From: Datisca glomerata | Taxonomy: Eukaryota; Streptophyta; Magnoliopsida; Cucurbitales; Datiscaceae | Direction of reading: 5' to 3' | Assembly: GCA_003255025.1 (NCBI GenBank) | Contig: QANY01013350.1 | Coordinates: 1 to 64,000 of the forward strand | DNA length: 64,000 bases | Shown here: piece by piece, positions 36,249 through 49,888 of the stretch | Numbering within the stretch: the stretch's first letter is position 1 | How the letters are laid out: every line of letters begins with the position of its first letter | Made by a program: the position numbers and the translations under genes | Notes under the pieces: model-generated | Databases searched by the model: none | What the model was told of the DNA's origin: nothing | What the model saw: the letters and a program-made list of their open reading frames with translations, nothing else

Positions 36249-38971
36249 ATGAAACTTGTACTCTTTCTGTTACTGTGCGCCTCGGCGCACACACTTCCCA
36301 CTTTCTCCCGCTCCGCCACCGCCACCGCCACCGCAGCCTACCCCGTCGTTCCCGGAACGGAGGCGGACGACTGCTCACTATCCGGCGCCAACAACAATGA
36401 ACTCACTCCTATTCGTCGAGAAGTCTACGGTAAGGGCCGAATATTCGATATCAGTCACAGATACACCGAGAACATGCCATCCTGGGAATCCAAGGACGGA
36501 ATCGGCCAGTTTCTCCGGCTTTCAGCTAGCATGAAGAACGGCTCCCTCGCCAATAACTCTGAATTCAAGCTCCCAGCTCACACCGGCACGCACGTTGATG
36601 CTCCGGGTCACGTGTTCGATCATTACTTCGACGCGGGGTTCGACGTCGACACGCTCGACCTGGAAGTTCTCAATGGTAATGCATAGTGGTTTGTTTTTGT
36701 TTTTTTTTTAATTAAAATTCGTTATCAGTTGGTCCTTTCTGGTGCTTACATCTTATGCCATATCTATGTTCGTTGAATTTCAATCGTTTACGTTTACTAT
36801 CGGGGAGCTAGACTGCTTCCGTAAAATATACCAATTTTGATATAATCGTGATATATTTCTCCGCGATATCTCTGTTCGCTAATACCCCTGGAGTTCTCGT
36901 TGACCATCATGTTTTTCCATTTAATGGTTTGTTTCACTAGGTCCTGCACTGTTAGCTGACGTTCCAAGGGATAACAACATTACGGGTACGTAATTTTTCA
37001 CTCTGACGGAAACATTCTGCAATGCTTATATTGGTTCTTCTCTGTGTCAAGTAGTAGGATATAATGAGAAACTTTCCTTTCTTTAGCACAATCTAATATC
37101 TTTTCCTAAATCAGTCAGCTCTGTCCTTAGTTCTCTGTGCACGTCTATGTGTACTGTGTAGGATAAACAAGATCTGATGTTATAATTCAGTAACATGTAA
37201 TGCGTTTTCTGTTATTTACAGCTGAAGTGATGAAGTCTCTGAATATACCCAAGGGGGTACGGCGTGTACTTTTCAGAACGTTAAACACTGACAGGTGAAT
37301 TTCTTATCAAAATTGTAATGACTAGTAAGTTCAATTCATAGTATTCTTGTAGAATTTCTTCCAACATAGCAAAGCACTTTCAGCAATGATTTTTTAAGTT
37401 TTCTTTGTAGTTAAAGATGCTGATGGATGATTTTAGTTCCCATAAAAATAACTATATGTGATGTAAATATGTTTTCATTTCAGACAACTCATGTTCAAAA
37501 AGGAATTTGACACAAGCTATGTGGGATTTATGAAGGATGGGGCGAAATGGCTGGTTGAGAACACAGACATCAAACTTGTTGGTGAGACATGGATCCCCCT
37601 CCCCCTAATTTTTGTCGCTATTGGAGTTATTTCCTGGCACTCACTTAATATGTAAATGATGTTTTTTCTGAAAGTTTTAATGGTGCCACTGATATGTCTT
37701 TCTATCTTAAAATGCAGGAATTGACTATTTATCAGTTGCTGCTTATGATGATTTGATTCCATCTCATCTTGTTTTTCTGGAAGGCAGGGTAAGGAAAATT
37801 ACTCTAACAAAGCAGACATCTTCTCTTTTGTTTTGATGAAAGCATTTCAGTTCATTCCTCAATTATAAATCGATGCTCAACTTTGTTGGTCTCTTCATGC
37901 TGCTAATATTGAGTATGTGGTATTATATTTTTACTACATCTGTGATTACCTCTTTAGGTCTTTGAATCATAATTGTGTTGAGGATTTTTTTTAACGAGAA
38001 AAGGATTAAGACTTAAGTTTCTTGATTAGCTTTTGTTCTCGTGATCATCTATCTTTTTATAGAGGTCAATCGTTGCCCTTATCATGCAGTTCGTAGTGGT
38101 CGAAATAATAATTTGTGTTATTTGGGCCTTATGACACTTCCTTTCTCCATAACAATATGGTAGTGAAACCGTGGGTGTTTGTTTTGAAAAAATAGGTGAA
38201 ACTCTTGGACTCAAGTCCCTGGTGGTCTGTTTTACTGACTGGTTTGGATAAGGCAGTAATATCTGCTAAACATTTCAAACTGCAATTTATGTTCGTTGGA
38301 AACTAAGTGAAATACTCATTTTCTCCGGTTCTATATTTTCGACAATTATGTAGTTCATTTCTTATATCTGAAGCCTAAAGTACAAAGTAATGCAATTTTA
38401 TCCGACCTGCGGGGAAAGTGGCTAGAACAGTAAAATTTTGTAAAATGATGGCCACTATGGTGGTAGTTTACCGTTACTGTTTCTCCATCATCACCTTCAT
38501 AAGCAATAAGCAACTTTTAGAATTTTAATGACCCTGTAGTTTTTTGCTAAAGCCATGCTTAGTGTCTCTTCTTCCTCCTTGAATTGACCACTCTTAAAGC
38601 TGGTCTAGCTATGATGCATCACCTGATCTTATGTTGGCAGCTGTTGGTTTGTATTTTTCTTTAATAGGCTAGTATGACTATAAGGTAACAATTATGAAGC
38701 AATGACTGGTTGGTCAATGGGTAATTGGTGATTGTTGTAGTTTCATTAGAAGTTGATATTCTATGTGCCTGCAAGAATGTCATGCTTAAAACATGAGGAA
38801 AGTAATCTTTTCAAACACAATACTAATAGTGTTGTTATGCCTCAGGAAATCATTCTTGTGGAAGGCCTAAAGCTTGACGGTGTTCAACTTGGAATATATG
38901 ATGTCCATTGTTTGCCACTAAGGTTACTCGGTGCTGAGGGGTCGCCAATAAGATGCATTTTGATCAAATAA
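36249..38971 (+). CDS. cyclase-family (kynurenine-formamidase-like) protein, copy 2
   Basis: Six exons join in frame to 279 aa: 36249-36675, 36941-36985, 37222-37294, 37484-37581, 37718-37788 and 38846-38971, all GT-AG. A signal peptide ([13 protein letters not shown]) is followed by an Ala/Thr stretch. The metal-binding motif [11 protein letters not shown] is at H111-H121. The C-terminal half has [39 protein letters not shown] and [17 protein letters not shown]. It would act as a metal-dependent hydrolase in the secretory pathway; the substrate cannot be read from sequence. Intron 5 is about 1.06 kb. The 3' flank repeats GTTGGCTTATATCGTTGG(A)-type words (38982-39009, 39077-39110). It is a paralogue of 7645 and of the pseudogene at 39426. 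Confidence 0.93.
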
Positions 38972-38981
38972 TACTTTCCTC

Positions 38982-39110
38982 CTTGGCTTATATCGTTGGA
39001 GGCTATCCATCTACGAAGTCGATCTGCATATAGATGTGTAATGAATACGCCATTGGAGGCTATCCTTCCATGTCCTCGTTGGCTTATATCGTTGGAGGCT
39101 ATCCTTCCAT
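38982..39110. repeat. short repeats in 3' flank of cyclase copy 2
   Basis: 'TTGGCTTATATCGTTGGAGG' followed by CTATCC occurs at 38983 and 39079, with a partial third copy near 39052 (ATTGGAGGCTATCCTTCCAT). Likely within the 3' untranslated region. Confidence 0.7.
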
Positions 39111-39425
39111 TTCTATTGTACAATGTTGGATGTTCATTTAATATATGGTAAAATCACACTCTCCCCTTGAGGATAAAGAGAAAAGAGAGACGGACTGAAT
39201 TGATTATATATATGAAACTGGTTAAATATTTGATTCGTGACTGACATTTTTCAATAGAAACATAGCTAGTTAAGAGCTAAGCGAAAATTGGACAAGCATA
39301 ACTCCCAAGTCCCAACCACATTTCATGCCAAACAGGCCTGCAAATATTCCCGAACATTACAAGGTTTTCAAGTCAAATAGCCGATAAACTCACTGTTCTG
39401 GTTTTTATTACTTCGCCAACCTTGA

Positions 39426-41301
39426 ATGTCCTACACGGCTACTCCTGCCTTAGCGAACACTACCACAGCCTACCCTCACCGAGCACCTAAATGCACACTC
39501 ATTGGTGGTGGGAACCACAGCGATCCACTTTGTCGAGAAGTGTACAGTCATGGCCCTAATCCTCGATCTCCGTCCGACACACGGATATCATGCCATTCTA
39601 GAACTCCAAGCACGAAAAACGGCCCGAATGCCATTGATAATGCTTTTTAGCTTTTTAGCTTTGTTTTCTTCGGTATGTTTTAAAGAAGAAAACATGTTGA
39701 ACGCCATTGTTATTTGCTTGTGAAAAACATCTCACAAGTATGGAAGACGTAGTTGTGCTTGTGCTCATCAACATGGCATTTTCTCGTAGCTATGCATGTG
39801 CTCGTTCTTATTACCATTTTATTTATTGAAAAAAACACGAATCACAAAGGAAACTCATTTTTTTTTTTCAAATAATCAGCCTTCCGGTGATTTCTGGTTT
39901 GTGCTACAAAGTTAACTCTTCCAATAGCAAAATTAAGAAAACAAAAAAAATGAATAAGATTGTAACTTTATCTCCCATTTTCCCTCCTAGATATGACTGA
40001 TAGATGACTAACTTATTTGTTTGAATAGGTCATGCACTGCTAGTGGATGTTCCAAGAGATAAGAACAAAACTGGTATGTCTTTCAGACAAGCTTCTCTAT
40101 TTGCTATTAAACATTTGTCCTTTTTGTTTTTTTGTTGAAAATAGATGAGCCTGCTAATTACATATATTCTCCTCCAAACTCAGTTTGCTTTGAAAGCAAC
40201 ACATGTCTATATGCATATTGCAAATGTTTTAATGATCATTTGTTATAACATACATTGATCTATTTTACTTTCTTTTGCTGATTACATATTACACATGTCT
40301 TTCTGATAGAGTCTACTTGCAGCTGAAGGAATGAAGTCTTTGAATATTGCAAATGGAGTTCGTCGTGTGATATTCAGAATAGCAAATTCTGATAGGTAAA
40401 CTACAAATGACTACTCGGGTTGCAGTTTTTATAAGTTGTTGCAAACTGATTCGGAAGTATGCCATGTGAGCCTATGTAAGTAGTGTGCGCTCTATGTTGT
40501 AATATTTTGATGACTTTTTCTACTTATGTTTCTTGTGTGTTTTACATCTGAGGCTGTTCACTGATGTGGTTTTCCACATCTGAGGCTGTTCACTGATGAT
40601 GTGTTGCGTTGTATCGAAATTTCAGGCATCTAATGTGGAAAAATGAGTTTGACACTAGTTACTCAGGTTTCATGGAAGATGGGGCAAAATGGTTGGTAGA
40701 GAACACAGACATCAAACTTATAGGTAGTAAGACATACATAAGACAATTTCTGGAATATAATATCCAATTTGTAGTTCTTATACTTTCGAGGTTATGGTTG
40801 TTCTGTTTAGGATTTACAGAGACGACATGTTTTCTTATGGATATAAGCTATAAAACCTTAATTTTTATGAATTAAGCACCATTGCATCAACACTTTACAT
40901 GAATTATTGACATTCAAAATTCTGTCACATCTTCAGTAACAATGATTGAACCATTAGCAACATTTCCATTGTTTCACTCATGGAAACTGGATCTGTTGAC
41001 CGAATGGCAATAATTCTGTCACATCTTCAATAACAAATGCACTGGCTAATTATTCAGGCCCTGATTTTCATAATCAGTATTTAATTTAGCATATGAGAAC
41101 TTATTTCTTCAGTCATTTTTTAGTATAGTGAGAGAAATAGTAGCTGACATTTGATATTTGACCATGCCGCTTTAGGAAATCATTCTTGTGGAAGGTCTAA
41201 AGCTTGATGCGGTCCAACCAGGCGTATAGTCGGTTCATTGCTTACCCCTAAGGTTGCTCGGTTCAGATGGGTCATCAACCAGATGCATTCTCATCAAATG
41301 A
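39426..41301 (+). pseudogene. cyclase-family pseudogene, copy 3
   Basis: Exon 1 (39426 to about 39650) keeps an ATTTAYPHRAP-like start region and a CREVYSHG core. It is then frameshifted, has a stop where Trp should be, and ends before the HxGTHxDxPxH metal motif, which is missing. Exons 2 (40029-40073), 3 (40323-40395) and 4 (40626-40723) are intact in frame with GT-AG borders and the same lengths as in copies 1 and 2 (45, 73, 98). Exon 5 is not found. Exon 6 (41176-41301, 126 bp, same length) has a TAG in place of the Tyr codon. No signal peptide is visible. It cannot encode an active hydrolase. The late exons have kept splice signals, so transcription is conceivable. Confidence 0.9.
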
Positions 41302-42338
41302 TATCTCCTCACAACTTTCCAAAATTTACGAATAATCCACCTCTAAGTTATAACATATAGAAATGAAATGCACGTATCGATCATATTCAAAGTGTGAGGT
41401 AAGCTTTCGAGTCGAATTTGTTTAAACCTTATAATGAATTCAATAAGCCAAGAAGATGTATCACTATAATTTATGAGTTTTGTTAGTAGTGATGGCCATG
41501 ATTTTGGGTTTATGCACATGTGAATTGTGATCACCTCTCTTTCAGGTAGATTCATGGTTGTAAAGTTCACGTATCTTCACTATGACACCATATGGCCAAA
41601 ACCAAGGAAGAAAAAGGTCACTAATTCTTCCTCTTCACAAGCTATCGTTTATGTATTTATTTATTGCTTGAAGCATAACACAACTACGTTACCCTTTCCT
41701 CTCCAGGTTCCATATGGGTTAGGCATAATGAACAATCCTTACAGTACTAGCACCTTTGCTTGCTTAATTTACCGTAAAATAGGAACAATTTTTTCAGGTG
41801 GGAAAGTTTACATTCGCTGAAAGTGTTCACTCTCACCTCCTTATCTAAGTTATGACATTATTACGTCCAAAGCAACAGGGGCAAAAGCTAATGATTTAAA
41901 AAAGTGTTTAAAGTCAACTTACACCGATAAATTTTGAGTTAGTAATTAACATACATAAACATTCAAATGAACAACATTGATCTTTGAACTTTTAAATTAG
42001 GTAAAATTAATATTTTCGTGTCTTATTTTTTGTCAGTTTTTCTAAACGTCATAAATTATTTCGTTGAACGTTGTGCAATTACGAAAACACCAAAACCAAT
42101 AATAATCATGCTCCACAATGTGTAAGGGGACAATTTTGGCATTGAAAAACTGAAGGAAGTAAAGCAAAATTTATGAGTTAAAGTTGAATTTAACACTACA
42201 AAAATACTAGAGATGGACTGTGATTGACTTTAATTTTTTCATAAACTATGTGAAAGATTACTTATTAAGGAATACTCAGGGGCGTATGATCCGAAATAGT
42301 AGGCATCTGGGTCTTCATAGATGCTCTTCTTCAACATC
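41302..42338. other. intergenic DNA upstream of the root-cap-like gene
   Basis: No coding or repeat features recognised. The frame at 41527-41820 has no family resemblance and is taken as chance. Confidence 0.5.
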
Positions 42339-42346
42339 TATAAAAA
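42339..42346 (+). promoter_or_regulatory. TATA box of root-cap-like gene
   Basis: TATAAAAA in an otherwise mixed-composition context, 104 bp before the ATG at 42450. This would place the transcription start near 42370 and give a leader of about 80 nt. Confidence 0.7.
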
Positions 42347-42449
42347 GGAAACATTTGCACTGACATTCTCACTCAAGTTAACAGCAATAGCCTTCGAGTT
42401 TTGCTAAGATATTTGGTTCAAAGGCTAATTTGCTCTAGTTTCTGCTATA

Positions 42450-44462
42450 ATGCCTCACCTCAAATGTCATCTTCTTGTAGCCACTCTTCTTGTAATGTTA
42501 ATGGCAATGGCGGAGGCAACTCCTCCGGGCATCGCCAAGAATCCAAGTAATGCTCGATGCATGATAAAGAAGTACAAGCATTGCTACAATTTAGTGCATG
42601 TTTGCCCAAAGTTTTGCCCTGATGAGTGCACAGTTAAGTGTGTTTCATGTAAGCCTATGTGCAGTGGGGCCTCAAACCCTCCACCAGAAGAAGACTCTCT
42701 TACTCCTTCCACACCATCAACGCCACCTCCGCCTGAAGAATCCGTGCCCACTCCTGCCACCACAAGTCCACCGACATCTCCTCCTCCTCCATTAGACCGC
42801 ACCCCTCCAGCTACTTCAACACCACCTCCATCTACTCCTACATCATCAACACCATCCCCTCCTGCCGTGACAACTCCGCCACCATCTCCTCCTACTCCAG
42901 TTCATCCCACCCCTCCCGCTACTTCAACACCATCTCCATCTCCTCCTACTACACCATCAACACCGACTCCAAAACCTCCAAGCCCCACTCCTCCATTGTC
43001 ACCTTCACCCCCTACCATGAATCCTTCAACATACTCTCCTCCACCGCCTACTATAACTCCCTCCTCACCATCACCGCCTACTCCAACAACTCTTACTACA
43101 CCAACACCGCCTTCATCTACACCAACACCACCTTCATCTTCACCAACACCGCCTTCATCTTCACCAACACCACCTTCATCTTCACCAACGCCAGTAACTC
43201 CAAATTCGCCTTCAAAACCATCATCCCCTTCTCCAACGCCTTCCACTCCAACTCCACCACAGCCTTCTACAACACCTTCTCCTCCACCAATCCCAACCAC
43301 TTCAACTCCAGAAACACCACCTCCAAATTCACCACCATTAATACCATCAGGGCCTTCACCTACACCTCCTAATACTACTCCATCATCCAACCCTCCTTCC
43401 ACTCCATCATCTTCTCCACCTCCAGAAACCGACTCTAGTGGACAAAAGAGGGTCAGATGCAAGAACAAGAATTATCCTCAATGTTACAATATAAACCATG
43501 TCTGCCCTAGTGCCTGTCCTACTGGATGTGAGGTTGATTGTGTCAGTTGCAAACCTGTCTGCAGTAAGTTCCCCAAGCTCATCCCACATATATTCATCGT
43601 TTTAGACATGATTAAGATTCAAGTATTTGAAAAACAATTTTATTGTGATTGTTGTTCCAAAGACATAATAGGAAGCATACATGAATATTTAATACCATGT
43701 TTAAAAATCTTGTTTGTGTGATGAGTGGCAGAGTGTGATAGGCCAGGAGCAGTGTGTCAAGACCCTCGTTTCATCGGCGGGGATGGCATCACCTTTTATT
43801 TCCACGGCAAAAAAGAGCACGACTTCTGCCTTGTATCTGATCCAAACCTCCATATCAATGCCCATTTCATTGGCAGACGAAACCAAAACTTGAACAGAGA
43901 TTTCACCTGGGTCCAGTCCCTTGGAATCCTCTTTGAAAATCACCAACTATTCATCAGTGCCCAAAAAACCGCTATCTGGGATGACTCCATTGACCGCCTC
44001 TCTCTCTCCCTGAACAACAAGCCAATCACCCTCCCAGAATCTGAGGGCACAAGATGGCAATCCAACAGCACCCCGAGCGTCTTCATTGTCAGGCTAGCTG
44101 CAACCAACAGTATAATGTTTGAAGTTGAAGGCACGTTTAGGATTTCAGCCAAGGTCGTGCCGATAACCGAAGAAGACTCTCGAGTTCACAACTATGGCAT
44201 AACAAAAGAGAACTCATTTGCTCATTTGGATGTTGGATTCAAATTCTTCTCATTGAGCAGCCAAGTGAGCGGTGTGTTGGGCCAAACTTATAGCCCTGAC
44301 TACGTTAGCCAAATCAACGTTAAGGCCAACATGCCAGTAATGGGACGAGGCAATGATTTTGAGACGTCAAGCTTGTTTGCCACTGACTGTGCAGTCTCTA
44401 GGTTCATTGGCGGCAATGGCTCGAACAGTGAAGCTACTACATTTGGGCTTGACGAAGCTTGA
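42450..44462 (+). CDS. root-cap / LEA-related secreted protein with Pro-rich linker
   Basis: Two exons, 42450-43563 and 43732-44462, join through a GT-AG intron (phase 1) to 614 aa. Residues 1-23 are a signal peptide. Residues 36-71 form a Cys-rich box (HVCPKFCPDEC then CVSCKPMC). Residues about 72-335 are a Pro/Ser/Thr-rich, extensin-like linker with a 7-residue PSSSPTP repeat. Residues about 337-371 repeat the Cys box (HVCPSACPTGC, CVSCKPVC). Then CDRPGAVCQDPRF opens the C-terminal domain, with GDGITFYFHGKKEHDFC and a final TDCAVSRFIGG, matching the Root_cap family (PF06830). The family is secreted, linked to root cap and late-embryogenesis expression; biochemical role unknown. Reading through the intron from exon 1 would give a 423-residue truncated form lacking the Root_cap domain. 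Confidence 0.92.
43105..43195 (+). repeat. 21-bp coding repeat in Pro-rich linker
   Basis: About four copies of 'CCTTCATCTTCACCAACACC(G/A)' encode PSSSPTP in the linker of the root-cap-like protein. Variation in copy number would keep the reading frame. Confidence 0.8.
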
Positions 44463-44584
44463 GCTAGCTTGCTGGCTAGCTATGCTATGGGTATATACAT
44501 GGGCAGGGATTTGAGTGAAAGATAAGCTTTTTGTGCTATTGGGGAAATTTTTTACAAAATTGTTTATGCTTAAGATTATATAAT

Positions 44585-44590
44585 AATAAA
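44585..44590 (+). terminator. candidate polyadenylation signal of root-cap-like gene
   Basis: AATAAA 123 bp after the stop codon at 44462, in T/A-rich sequence; the first canonical signal downstream. Confidence 0.55.
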
Positions 44591-44599
44591 GCTATTGAA

Positions 44600-46585
44600 G
44601 GTGAAGAAAGATAAAGCTCCAATATAATGTATTTCAGTCTTTTACTTCTGGGAAGCACAAAATTCCAGATATTTCCTTTTATATTTAAACATTTCTGATT
44701 TGATACTAGAAATTAGTACAGCTGGTTTTCAAAAATAAATGCACTCCAAGAGTTTCATGAAAATTGATGGTAAATAAAATGTAAATGGGTGGTGGGTTAG
44801 GGTGTGAGTTTACTCATTAAATATTTATTTTTAAGATTCATTACCCATATCTCATGTATACATACGTTAAATATATGGATAATTACATATCTAACAATAT
44901 TATAGCGTCTAATTAAATTTGTGCCAAAGTTTTCAAAAAATTAGATTTTGTCAAATTTTCAAAATATTCAAACATGTCTACCATATAAGTACCCTTTTTA
45001 AATATGTTAATATCCACAAATAGACAATTTTTTAAGCAATAAATTCTAAAAAAATAGATTTCAAAATCTTCTTTCTTAAATAAATTTAATTTTACACTCT
45101 TACATGTTCACTCTTAAATTTAGGAAAGTCTAAAAAACACACTCTCTCACTCAAAAGAGATTTACATCCCACTAAAAATAAAAAAATGAAAAATATATTA
45201 AGTCAAGAGTTATCTTCTCATTAAATGCCCACACATCGGATTTACACACCTATAAACAATCAAATTCTACCATATGTCTACTACAACATCAAGAAGCAGC
45301 ATAAGAAGATAGCGGCACAGCCAACGACGACGATTGAACATTCACGGGAATAAATGTCAGAGACAATATTTACAATCTTTATGCATATGAGCATTTTTCT
45401 TTGATTTTTAGATATCAATATTTATAATCTTCTGTTTTTTAATATACATTTACAATTTTTTGAAAGTATCCACTAATTATGTACCGCATTGATAGCTATT
45501 CATGATTATTATTTATTTACACATACTAAATAATTTTCAACAACAATATCACCACTTATGATTTAAATTGATGTTTATGTTAAAGTGTATTAGATATAAA
45601 TAGATGCAATTATGATTTACCTACAATACAAATTGATATGTTATATCATGAACATTGCCACTTACTCTGGTACATAAATTTCTAATATTTGACTTTTTAA
45701 TGTACGTGAAAGTGCAAGAAATAGTTTAACAAATAAAAATATATCAACATTCTCAAAGATATGAGAAATGAAATAATTAAGAAGTAGAAAGCCAATTGTA
45801 ATTAACATGAATTATGATGTGATAATGTGTATTTTCAAGAATTGTAGTTATATGTTTAAATATATAAATTTTATCTTTGTGTGACTATGTGCTAACATGA
45901 ATGTAATATCTTTATTTATTAAAAAATATATTATTAGTGTGGATAGATTTTTATATTGATTATAATATGTTTAATGATATAAACTTTTTATCTTTATTAG
46001 TAACAATCTCATAAATGTAATGTCATTATATATAACATGATGTATTATCTACTTCAATATAACTTAACATATGAAAACTAGAACATATTCGTGAAAAGTA
46101 AATTCAGAAAAAACTTTCATCCAAGTTTTTCATACCATAAAATTGAAAATGTAGTTGGACAATAAAAAATAATTAACTTATATAAGTAATTAAATAATAT
46201 GAAGAATATATACCTTATATGTAATTAAACAATAACTACATATGAGTGCCGAATTTTAATTTGTAATTGAGAAACAATTAAAAAAAGAATTATAATTAAA
46301 TATAAATCTAACTCTTTTTAATAATGTTGACTATTAAAAGAAATTAACCTTAAATAGGATGTTCGATCTGTTTTTTTACAGAAAAACTGGACCAAATCAA
46401 AAATCATGATTCCTTATTATAATCCTAATTCACTGCGAATCAGATCCAAACTATGATATTCAAGTATTTAATCACCACGTTGTAGAAGATCCAAGATAGA
46501 TTCATGTTAAAACTAAACGAAACAAGTTGAACTCACCTAAATCTACAAAGCCATAACTCTTTTAGAAAGAATATCCCAAATAACT
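44600..46585. other. AT-rich intergenic DNA
   Basis: About 2 kb with no gene, RNA or element termini that I could support. Confidence 0.5.
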
Positions 46586-46589
46586 TCAG

Positions 46590-46895
46590 TAAAGAGAATC
46601 GAAACGAAGAGAAGCAGTGAAGCAACCGAAACGAAGAGAAGCAGTGAAGCAACCGAAACGAAGAGAAGCAGTGAAGCAACCGAAACAAAGAGAAGCAGTG
46701 AAGCAGTAAAGGGAATCGAAACGAAGAGAAGCAATGAAGCAATTGAAATGAAGAGAAGCAATAGAAGCAATAAAGAGAATTGAAACGAAGAGAAAACGGT
46801 GAAGCAATCGAAACAATAAAGAGAATTAAAACGAAGAGAAAACAGTGAAGCAATCGAAACAATAAAGAGAATCGAAACGAAAAGAAGCAATCAAA
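46590..46895. repeat. 27-bp purine-rich minisatellite
   Basis: Core unit 'CGAAACGAAGAGAAGCAG' plus 'TGAAGCAAC', near-perfect for about four units (46595-46700), then longer variants with inserted 'AATAAAGAGAAT'. Strong purine bias on the + strand. The minus strand stays open in three frames only because of the repeat. Confidence 0.85.
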
Positions 46896-47830
46896 ATGAA
46901 ACTACATCTATGAAGTTTTTTTTTTCGGTTCAAATCCAAACTACATCTACGAAGCAATCAAAGAGAAGTAGTGAAAGCAGAGAGATTAATCACAACGTCG
47001 GTCTAGGTCTGGTGCTGGCCAGGGTCGATGAGAGGAGGAGGAAGCTGAAACTGAAGGCGATGAAGATGAATAGCTGCGTTCAAAATAGGCTAAATTTTGA
47101 TCAAGAGGAGGACTGAAATTTGCTCGAGTTAGGAGAGCTAGACTTAGAAAAACTATACATATGAGAATTAGATGGGCGGTTCGGATCAATTCGGTCCAGA
47201 ATAGGCTTAAATTCTGGACCGACCTTAAAGTTCAGGTTTTTTCTAATTATAGACCGAAACACCCATTCATAAATGAAAAAAAGGGCCTAACCAATTAACT
47301 TTGATTCAGTCCAATTCGCATTATACGATCTGGTCGGGTTCTCCAAACCCTAGTTATAATCTTGAACGTAAGAGGATCCTATACATGTAAATACATATAT
47401 ATATATATATATATACCATTGAGGACTAGGATAAAGCTCTAAGATATTGCATAAAGGAAGTATAAAGTTTTAAGAGNTTGTTTAAATTTAATTCAAGGTA
47501 TAAACGTCCAATTAAAAATCGTTTTAATTACTAAATATGTAAAATTTACATAAATTTAAAGAAATAGAAACCTTGACAAAAAAATAATTATGGGTTCTTA
47601 AATTTTCTATTTGTGCAGTTAATGTTAAATATGATGGGTGAGGTTGGGTAATACCTACTAAGATATGGTATCTAATGAATACCCTTATCTCTCTCTTATT
47701 CTATTTTCAATTTTTTTAGATTAAATTTTCTTTTTAATTTTTTATGTCTTTTTTAATCTATTACCAAGCAATTCAATTTTTTTAATCTTTGTTAATGTTG
47801 TAAAATGACCGCCAAGAGATGAGCGAATTT
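46896..47830. other. intergenic DNA with TA microsatellite and one ambiguous base
   Basis: A (TA)n run of about 24 bp lies near 47395-47415. An n is present at 47477, so that position was not resolved. 47175-47350 has GGTTCGG/CCGAAC-type words seen at ends of some plant elements, but no matching partner end was found. Confidence 0.5.
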
Positions 47831-47839
47831 GACAAGCTT

Positions 47840-48490
47840 AAGATCGGATTATAAAAATGGTGAATTTTGGTATGGTTCTATTATAAAATTAAGGAACTTA
47901 TGTTTGTTTCGATTACAAAATTAATGAATTTTAATTTGATTATTTTGATTATAAAATTGATAACTCGGTTGCGTGATTATTCAATTATAAAATTGACTTG
48001 ATTCTAGAATGAATGGATTTTAGTTTAGTTATTTGATTATAAAATTGACGATCTAATTTGGTTTGATTGTATAATTGACGAATTTCAACTCTATTTGATT
48101 ATAGAATTGATGATTTTTAAAGTTATTCAAATGTAAATTGATAAAATTTAGTTCGATTTGACTATAGTTGACGAAATTTAGTTTCGGTTGTTCAATTGAC
48201 GATTCCTTTTTATTTTGTTATAAAATTGGTGAATTCTAATTTGGTTCGAGTATAAAATTAATGATTTTTAATATCGGTTATTCAAATTTTTCTCGGTAAT
48301 AAATAAATTAATTTTTTTTCCATTTAATTATAAAATTGATGAATTTTACTTCTATTCAATTGTAAAATTGATGAATTTTGGTTTGATACAATTATAAAAT
48401 TGATGAATTTTTTTCTATTCAATTATAAAGTTGATGAACTTTGGTTTGATACAATTATAAAAATTAATAAATTTTAGCTGACTATTCAAT
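47840..48490. repeat. degenerate AT-rich minisatellite
   Basis: Fifteen or more diverged copies of 'AATTATAAAATTGATGAATT' followed by 'TTGGTTTGAT', spaced about 30-45 bp. Best conserved near 48320-48470. Confidence 0.75.
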
Positions 48491-48899
48491 TCATTTTATA
48501 GTTTAGTTTGAATATAAAATTATATTAATTATGAAATTTAATTTATAATCATGACAAATAAAATTAAAATATATTTTTCATTACATATTATTGTATTTAG
48601 GAAAGACTAATGAATTTTATGGGTACCCAATATGGATATTACCTATATTCTACTCATATATAATGGGTTAAAAAAGTAACCATCCAATTAAAACCCACAG
48701 TCATATATAATATGATAAACCTATAATTGGAGATTTTCACTTCCATGTTGAGAAGGAACAAAGCCTTCAAGGATCTAATGCTTTCAATAACTGTTGCGCT
48801 CAAAGCTGAAATGTAGGTAGAAGAATTGAGTTGGTAAACCCAACCTCCTTTAATATACTCTCCTCAATAACCTCTACAAACCCAACCTCTTGCCATTTT

Positions 48900-49888
48900 T
48901 TACTTGAAGTTGAAAGAACTATTTATATTAAATTTGACATCTTTTTTAGGAGAGAACCAATAATTTCTACTTTTGAGATCTAAGAATTTGTAGTTGTTCC
49001 CAAATCTATGCTTTTGAGGAGTCCTGTTGTAGTTAGAGAGCAGAGTACGGCCTTCTTTAGATTCTTTTGCCAGCAAAAATTCCCATCTCTTAAGAGAAAG
49101 CTCAAGAGATGGGGAGTTACATTTAAACACGTACTCATTCCGAGCTAACCATAACCTTAAAAAACCGTAAGCGAGAGATCTTAAGAATTGTGACTGATTG
49201 GGTAAGAGGCGGGATTTACGGATCAGAAATTTCCAAATTAAAAAGAACAAATTGCCTGTGATCGTATTCATTTTCAGGTGTAAGTTCAATGTAAACCAAA
49301 AGACCTTCGCAAACGGGCAATGAATAAGAAGGTGAACAATAGATTCATCCATTTCATTACACATAGGACATAATAAATTAACAACCCTGCATTTCCTTTT
49401 GAAGAGCACATCTCTCGTGAGCAGACAGTCTCTAATACATTTCCAAATGAAATATTTAATTTTTGGTACCACGTCCAATTTCCAAATGGATGTCCAAATG
49501 TAATGCTAATGAATTGGCTGCCAGAAACCCCTGGAGAAGCTGAATTCAATCCCAGACTGAATAAGGCAGTAGCTAAATGTTAACCAGACCCCATAGTATA
49601 GGCTCTTTTCTTATGGAAGGACCACAAAAAAGAATCTGCTATCCGCTGAGTGGGAATCATAATGCTGCAAATGATGGGAGCTTATTCATTGTTGAATATT
49701 TTGTAGACTTTAGTAGCGTCCCACTCCTTTTGGTTGGCTAGGAAAAGATCTGACACGTTCACAACAGACTCATTGACAGGGGAATGCACTTTCAAAGCAT
49801 TGAATCTTGGTATCCAAGGATCATTTCATATATTGATGGAGTTTCCATCACCGATTTTCTTTAAAACTCCATAATCTAGTAGGTGCTT
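48900..49888 (-). mobile_element. LINE, 3' part with zinc-binding domain
   Basis: The minus frame 49478-48900 encodes the zf-RVT domain: PKIKYFIWKCIRDCLLTRDV, CPMCNEMDESIVHLLIHCPF, then LRLWLARNEYVFK. Upstream (49888-49500, broken) are DGNSINI*NDPWIPRF-type residues. This is the 3' end of the LINE that continues at 55497-56456 and 61375-62701, split by a CACTA-like insertion starting at 49890. Confidence 0.85.
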